64,000 nt of DNA from NCBI GenBank assembly GCA_964446955.1, contig CAYUQJ010000001.1, forward strand, positions 496,001-560,000. Direction: 5' to 3'. The DNA is from Leptolinea sp964446955. GTDB lineage: Bacteria > Chloroflexota > Anaerolineae > Anaerolineales > Anaerolineaceae. The notes under the pieces are model-generated. The model was not told the origin of the DNA. It saw only the letters and a program-made list of their open reading frames with translations, and searched no databases. Position 1 is the stretch's first letter; each line of letters starts with the position of its first letter. A program made the position numbers and the translations under genes. This document shows, one piece after another, positions 60,168 to 64,000 of this stretch.

Positions 60168-60284
60168 GTACGGGTTATAATTGCCGTTTTGAGAGCGAAA
60201 AAAGCGTTTCCTGTCACCCGTGGATGGGAATCTGCCTGACCGTTAAGCGTTATAATGTACCTGATTTTAAATCGGAGGAACACG

Positions 60285-61301
60285 ATGATCTCTAAGAAAA
60301 GACTTTTATGGGTCAACGCCCTGGTAATCATTCCCATGCTGCTCACCGCGTGCGGACCGGCTGCCACGCCGCCCCCACCTACGGTTGACGTGAATGCCCT
60401 GTTTACGCAGGCTGCCGTTACCATGGTGGCACAGTTGACGGCCAACGCGCCCACCCTTACCCCCACTCTGGCAGCAACCGACACTCCTGTGCCCACCATG
60501 ACCCCGCTGGGCGGCGTTCTGCCAACCCTGCCGCCGCTGGCTACCCTGCCGCCGCTCTTCACACCCACTGCCAGCACGGGTGTCAATACCGCGGACAAGG
60601 CAGCTTTTGTAACACAATCACCCGCCGATTATGAAACCGTGACCACCGGCAAGGTATTCAATATCATCTGGCGGCTGCGCAATGTTGGCACCACCACCTG
60701 GAACCCCAACTATGTGTACCGCTTCTATGCGGCCGCCAACAAGATATCCACATCAGCCAACGGCTACAACCTGACGGCCAATGTTCCCCCCAACGGTGAA
60801 GTTGACCTCAAGGTTACGGCTACCGCCCCAGGTACACCGGGAACCTATGATACCCAGTGGGTGCTGACCAACCCGGAAGGCGTCAATTTCGCTCTCTTTA
60901 CCCTCACATTGAATGTTGTTCAGGGTACCGGCGGCGGTGGAACCGTTGCCACGGCAACCGGTGTTCCCAATGCCTGCTCCGATGCAAACCCTGTTTGGGG
61001 AGGAGATTCTCGTGCGATTGATAACGCATCATCTCTAATAGATCTACCTGTTCAAGGCGGACAGGTATTGCTAACCTGGACAGGCACGAAGAATGCGACA
61101 GGTACATTTTCTGTTACACAGGATGGAGATGCGATTCCTGGATTGACTAACTGGGGAGTCAATACCTCCGGTTCGAAATGGTTTGGTCCGTCCGACACAG
61201 ATTCCCATCTAATAAGTATTATTGTGACTGGCGATGGGACCATCACTGTGAAAATGACCAGTTACAACGCAGACCAAGATTGTTACACGCATTATTACTA
61301 A
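60285..61301 (+). CDS. Lipoprotein with NBR1-type Ig domain, first of three
   Basis: Protein of 338 aa from the ATG at 60285 (CGGAGGAACACG upstream). Signal peptide with lipobox LTAC, then a Pro/Thr-rich linker, an NBR1-like Ig domain (about 115-215: FNIIWRLRNVGTTTWNPNY, PGTYDTQWVLTNPEGVNF) and, unlike its two paralogues, an extra C-terminal beta domain of about 110 residues that starts at ACSDANPVWGGD. It is anchored outside the membrane. The extra part has lower GC than the rest and may be a later addition. A TATAAT lies at 60251-60256. Confidence 0.85.
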   Translation: MISKKRLLWVNALVIIPMLLTACGPAATPPPPTVDVNALFTQAAVTMVAQLTANAPTLTPTLAATDTPVPTMTPLGGVLPTLPPLATLPPLFTPTASTGVNTADKAAFVTQSPADYETVTTGKVFNIIWRLRNVGTTTWNPNYVYRFYAAANKISTSANGYNLTANVPPNGEVDLKVTATAPGTPGTYDTQWVLTNPEGVNFALFTLTLNVVQGTGGGGTVATATGVPNACSDANPVWGGDSRAIDNASSLIDLPVQGGQVLLTWTGTKNATGTFSVTQDGDAIPGLTNWGVNTSGSKWFGPSDTDSHLISIIVTGDGTITVKMTSYNADQDCYTHYY

Positions 61302-61320
61302 ACCGTACGGAAGATAATCC

Positions 61321-62049
61321 ATGAAAAACCGCTTTCTGATCCTGGTTACCATTTCATTGCTACTTTCAGGCTGCTCCACCGGCGCGCCCAGCCCGTCTGC
61401 TCCGGTGGACGCCGGGCCGACGGTTGACCCCAACCTGGTGTTTACCTCCGGTGCGCAAACGGTGGTCGCTCAGATCACCATCGACGCCGCCAATCGGCCG
61501 GTTCCCACCGCCGCGCTGCCTGCCACCGCCACACTGGAGGCTCTGCCTCCGCTTGAACCTGTCGGCACTCCGGCGGAATTGTCCGCCCTGCCCACGCTGG
61601 AACCGCTGGCCGGTACCACGCCCGGAGCGGTTGTCGCCGCTCCGACACTGGATGGCGGCATCACCACCCTCGCGGCGCCCGCCGCCACAGCCGCCCCTCT
61701 GGTCACAGCCGTTCAGATGCTGCCTGACCGTATGCAGTGGGTCAGCAATACCCCGCCCGATGGCAGCAAGGTTCCCGCCGGCAAGAAGTTCAAGATCACC
61801 TGGAAGGTCACCAACATCGGTACCACCACCTGGACGTCGACCTATTCCATCAAACATTTTGCCGGAACCCAGTTCGGTGTCAACGCCGGTTATCCGATTG
61901 CCAATGATGTGGCTCCCAACAAAAACACGGACCTCACGATTGACGCCGTGGCTCCCACCACACCAGGCGAATACTATTCACTCTGGGTCCTCCAGAACCC
62001 GGAAGGCGTCAACTTCGGCAAGTTTGACATCACTCTCACGGTTCAGTAA
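61321..62049 (+). CDS. Lipoprotein with NBR1-type Ig domain, second of three
   Basis: Protein of 242 aa. Signal peptide with lipobox LSGC, short conserved helix TVDPNLVFTSGAQTVVAQI after the anchor, a long Pro/Ala/Thr linker and a C-terminal NBR1-like Ig domain (KFKITWKVTNIGTTTWTSTY, GEYYSLWVLQNPEGVNFGKF). Paralogue of the genes at 60285 and 62074, 19 bp after the first. Probably a surface binding protein; target unknown. Confidence 0.86.
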   Translation: MKNRFLILVTISLLLSGCSTGAPSPSAPVDAGPTVDPNLVFTSGAQTVVAQITIDAANRPVPTAALPATATLEALPPLEPVGTPAELSALPTLEPLAGTTPGAVVAAPTLDGGITTLAAPAATAAPLVTAVQMLPDRMQWVSNTPPDGSKVPAGKKFKITWKVTNIGTTTWTSTYSIKHFAGTQFGVNAGYPIANDVAPNKNTDLTIDAVAPTTPGEYYSLWVLQNPEGVNFGKFDITLTVQ

Positions 62050-62073
62050 TCCGGACCGGGGAAGGAAACCAGA

Positions 62074-62736
62074 ATGAAATTCCCAAAATTATTCCTGCTT
62101 TTACTGGTAGGTGCCAGTCTGTTGTCCGCGCCGGCCTGTACGCCGGCCCCCACGGCAGCCCCCGCGCCCACGGTTGACATAGACGCCATAAAACAGGAGA
62201 TTTATCAGACGGTTGTGGCCGAGTTGACGGAGAACGCCCCCAGGGCCACGCCAACCACACCGCCGACCGCCACAGATATTCCAGCCACGGCAACAGTCGA
62301 AATACCAACCCTGGTCAAACCGGCCGAGAATACCGTTGCCCCGGCAGCCACATTCACGGCTCCGGCTTCCGGTGTCGCCACCCGCTATCCAACCTGGACG
62401 GTCACGCCGTACACCGACCGCGCTTCGCTTTCCTTCCAGAACCCGCAGGACGGCCCGATCATGGCTCGCGGACAGGCTTTCGATGTCACATGGGTCATCA
62501 AGAATATTGGCATGCGTGACTGGAACAACCAGTTCTATATTCGTCATATCAGCGGCGTTAAGAGTTCCACCTTTTCCGTGCTTATGCTGCCGCCTGTCCA
62601 CCGCGGCAGTGAGACTACCATTTTGGCCGATTTCACCGCGCCGCAAGCCCCCGGTTATTATGTTTCCCAGTGGGGACTGGTCAATGACGACGGGGTTACC
62701 TTCTTCCGCTTCAATTTCGTTTTCTCGGTGGAATAG
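62074..62736 (+). CDS. Lipoprotein with NBR1-type Ig domain, third of three
   Basis: Protein of 220 aa. Signal peptide ending SAPAC (a non-typical lipobox with Pro at -2), conserved helix TVDIDAIKQEIYQTVVAEL, a Pro/Thr-rich linker and an NBR1-like Ig domain (FDVTWVIKNIGMRDWNNQFY, GYYVSQWGLVNDDGVTFFRF). Same arrangement as its two upstream paralogues; a hairpin terminator follows, so the three form one operon. Confidence 0.85.
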   Translation: MKFPKLFLLLLVGASLLSAPACTPAPTAAPAPTVDIDAIKQEIYQTVVAELTENAPRATPTTPPTATDIPATATVEIPTLVKPAENTVAPAATFTAPASGVATRYPTWTVTPYTDRASLSFQNPQDGPIMARGQAFDVTWVIKNIGMRDWNNQFYIRHISGVKSSTFSVLMLPPVHRGSETTILADFTAPQAPGYYVSQWGLVNDDGVTFFRFNFVFSVE

Positions 62737-62760
62737 AGAATATTGTGCTAGTTGCATATA

Positions 62761-62784
62761 GAGGCCGGTTTTCCGGCCTCTTTT
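62761..62784 (+). terminator. Rho-independent terminator
   Basis: Perfect stem GAGGCCGG / CCGGCCTC with loop TTTT, then TTTT. End of the lipoprotein operon. Confidence 0.9.
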
Positions 62785-62805
62785 CATATCAAACCATAAA
62801 CCGTC

Positions 62806-62811
62806 TATAAT
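62806..62811 (+). promoter_or_regulatory. queG: -10 box six bases before the queG start
   Basis: TATAAT ends six bases before the ATG at 62818, again without a Shine-Dalgarno sequence, so the queG transcript is probably leaderless. The -35 region is weak. Confidence 0.55.
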
Positions 62812-62817
62812 CGAACC

Positions 62818-63963
62818 ATGCGGCATAACCTATCCCTGGATTCCATTCGAGAAATGGCGGTTGCATCCGGTTTCAACTTTATCGGTGTTACGGATCTCGA
62901 ACCGCTCGCTGTTTTTTCTCACTACGAAGACTGGCTCGCGTCCGGTTTTCATGCCGGGATGGCTTATCTTGAAAATCCCGAAACGCTGCCCGCCAGGCGG
63001 GAGCCTTCCCGATTCTTCCCACAGGCCGAGTCCATTCTCTTTCTGGGAATGCGTTACCCCGTCAATCGCATAGAACCCCTGCCTGCCGGTTTACGCGGCC
63101 GGGTGTCTTCCTACGCCTGGGGAAAAGACTACCACGTGGTTTTACCTCCCGCCATCCAGAGTCTTATCGATCGTTTAAGATCATACACGGGCACAGACGT
63201 ACCTTTCCGATCCTCTGTTGATTCGTCGCCTGTTTTGGAAAAACCCCTCGCGGCACGCGCCGGTCTCGGGTGGCAAGGCCGGAATTCGTGTCTTATCCAC
63301 CCTGAATTTGGTTCCTTTTTCTTCCTCGCCGGGATTTTTACGCCGCTCCCGGTTGACAGCCATACCGTTCCCGTTCCGGACCGTTGCGGCTCCTGCCGTC
63401 GTTGTATCGAAGCCTGTCCCACCGGTTGCATCCGTCCGGACCGTACCATTGATGCCGGCCGCTGCCTGTCTTATTTGACCATAGAAAACAAGGGCGCCAT
63501 CCCCCGTGATCTCCGTCCCCTGATGAAAGACTGGCTGTTTGGCTGTGATGTATGCCAGTCGGTTTGTCCCTGGAACACGAAACAGGATGATTCAATCACG
63601 TATCCCGCTTTTTTACCTGATGATATCAATTCCAGATTTCCTGACCTTTATACTCTTTCCCTTTTGACCGATGATACATTCAAACAAAAGTTCCGGAATA
63701 CGCCCTTTCTTCGTGCCAAACGTAAAGGTTTACTGCGTAACGCCGCAGTTGTCATGGGTAATCTGGGCAATCCAGACGCCATTCCCGTACTGCAGCGGAT
63801 GCTGATGGCTAATCCGGAGCCTCTGGTGCGTTCTCACGCAGCCTGGGCCCTTGGACGGCTGGGATCTTCCCGGTCGCGTCAGGCCTTATCACATTCTCTC
63901 AAGCGTGAAGAAAACCCGGATGTCCTTGATGAGATCCGCTGCGCGTTGGATTCTGTTGTTTAG
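62818..63963 (+). CDS. queG: Epoxyqueuosine reductase QueG
   Basis: Protein of 381 aa. Catalytic D135 in VDSSPVLEK and two [4Fe-4S] clusters from CGSCRRCIEACPTGC (C190, C193, C196, C200) and CDVCQSVCPW (C243, C246, C250). C-terminal HEAT-like repeats (about 300-381: LGNPDAIPVLQRML, VRSHAAWALGRLGS) are found in the longer QueG form. It uses cobalamin to reduce epoxyqueuosine to queuosine in tRNA of the GUN type, including tRNA-His. The frame is complete and ends 37 bp before the window edge. Confidence 0.95.
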   Translation: MRHNLSLDSIREMAVASGFNFIGVTDLEPLAVFSHYEDWLASGFHAGMAYLENPETLPARREPSRFFPQAESILFLGMRYPVNRIEPLPAGLRGRVSSYAWGKDYHVVLPPAIQSLIDRLRSYTGTDVPFRSSVDSSPVLEKPLAARAGLGWQGRNSCLIHPEFGSFFFLAGIFTPLPVDSHTVPVPDRCGSCRRCIEACPTGCIRPDRTIDAGRCLSYLTIENKGAIPRDLRPLMKDWLFGCDVCQSVCPWNTKQDDSITYPAFLPDDINSRFPDLYTLSLLTDDTFKQKFRNTPFLRAKRKGLLRNAAVVMGNLGNPDAIPVLQRMLMANPEPLVRSHAAWALGRLGSSRSRQALSHSLKREENPDVLDEIRCALDSVV

Positions 63964-64000
63964 GGAACCCACACAGGCAGGGCGGCATCTTCCGCGATGA

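Overview
The window reads as a piece of a Chloroflexota chromosome, most likely an anaerobic Anaerolineae-type bacterium. This is inferred from gene content and not from a marker tree. Supporting signs are a NAD(P)-linked hydrogenase with duplicated diaphorase subunits, an O2-sensitive Fe-S economy (SUF with a SufR-like regulator), proline/threonine-rich lipoproteins with NBR1-type Ig domains, and strong bacterial -10 boxes.

Layout. (1) 1-1430: a CRISPR array of 19 good repeats plus one decayed terminal repeat, read left to right, with no cas genes in view. (2) 1576-5959, minus strand: a tight three-gene set of RNase H with a viroplasmin-type N-terminus, a DNA2/NAM7-like helicase and a NERD-UvrD-like helicase, followed by a broken gene. 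(3) 6818-26190: accessory DNA. It holds a small winged-helix protein, a type I restriction-modification operon with an inserted DUF4209/HEPN-like gene, and then a mobile-element backbone: SymE-like protein, SSB, ParB-like protein, Sak4-like ATPase, a duplicated small-gene module with excisionase-type HTH proteins, and a tyrosine recombinase beside the 3' end of tRNA-His. (4) 26189-27581: tRNA-His and hisS, the start of the conserved chromosome. (5) 27739-46426: signalling proteins (DRTGG, CBS-HATPase, PHP), a multi-subunit [NiFe]-hydrogenase with two NuoE/NuoF pairs and a NuoG-like subunit, its endopeptidase and the full hypABFCDE set. (6) 46504-47956: a methyltransferase and a PIG-L deacetylase. 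(7) 47988-56469: a minus-strand suf operon (sufCBD, a small unknown, sufS, sufU, Rieske), then on the other side of a degenerate GGDEF protein a SufR-like repressor and a SufT/MIP18-like protein. (8) 56567-63963: a polytopic membrane protein, CorA, DegV, three tandem NBR1-domain lipoproteins and QueG.

How it fits together. The hydrogenase block pairs a HydABC/Hnd-style front end (NuoE, HATPase, 2Fe-2S thioredoxin-like protein, NuoF with extra ferredoxin domain, and the DRTGG/CBS/PHP genes that usually accompany [FeFe] bifurcating enzymes) with [NiFe] HoxY/HoxH catalytic subunits and no [FeFe] H-cluster gene. A Rex/CRP-type palindrome lies just before its first subunit, which would fit control by NADH/NAD+. 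The suf operon has a consensus -35 with an inverted repeat in its spacer, a natural place for the SufR-like regulator to bind. In the accessory region one palindrome (TTCCGA-N2-TCGGAA) recurs before the restriction operon and before two element operons, which suggests shared regulation and that the restriction operon belongs to the element.
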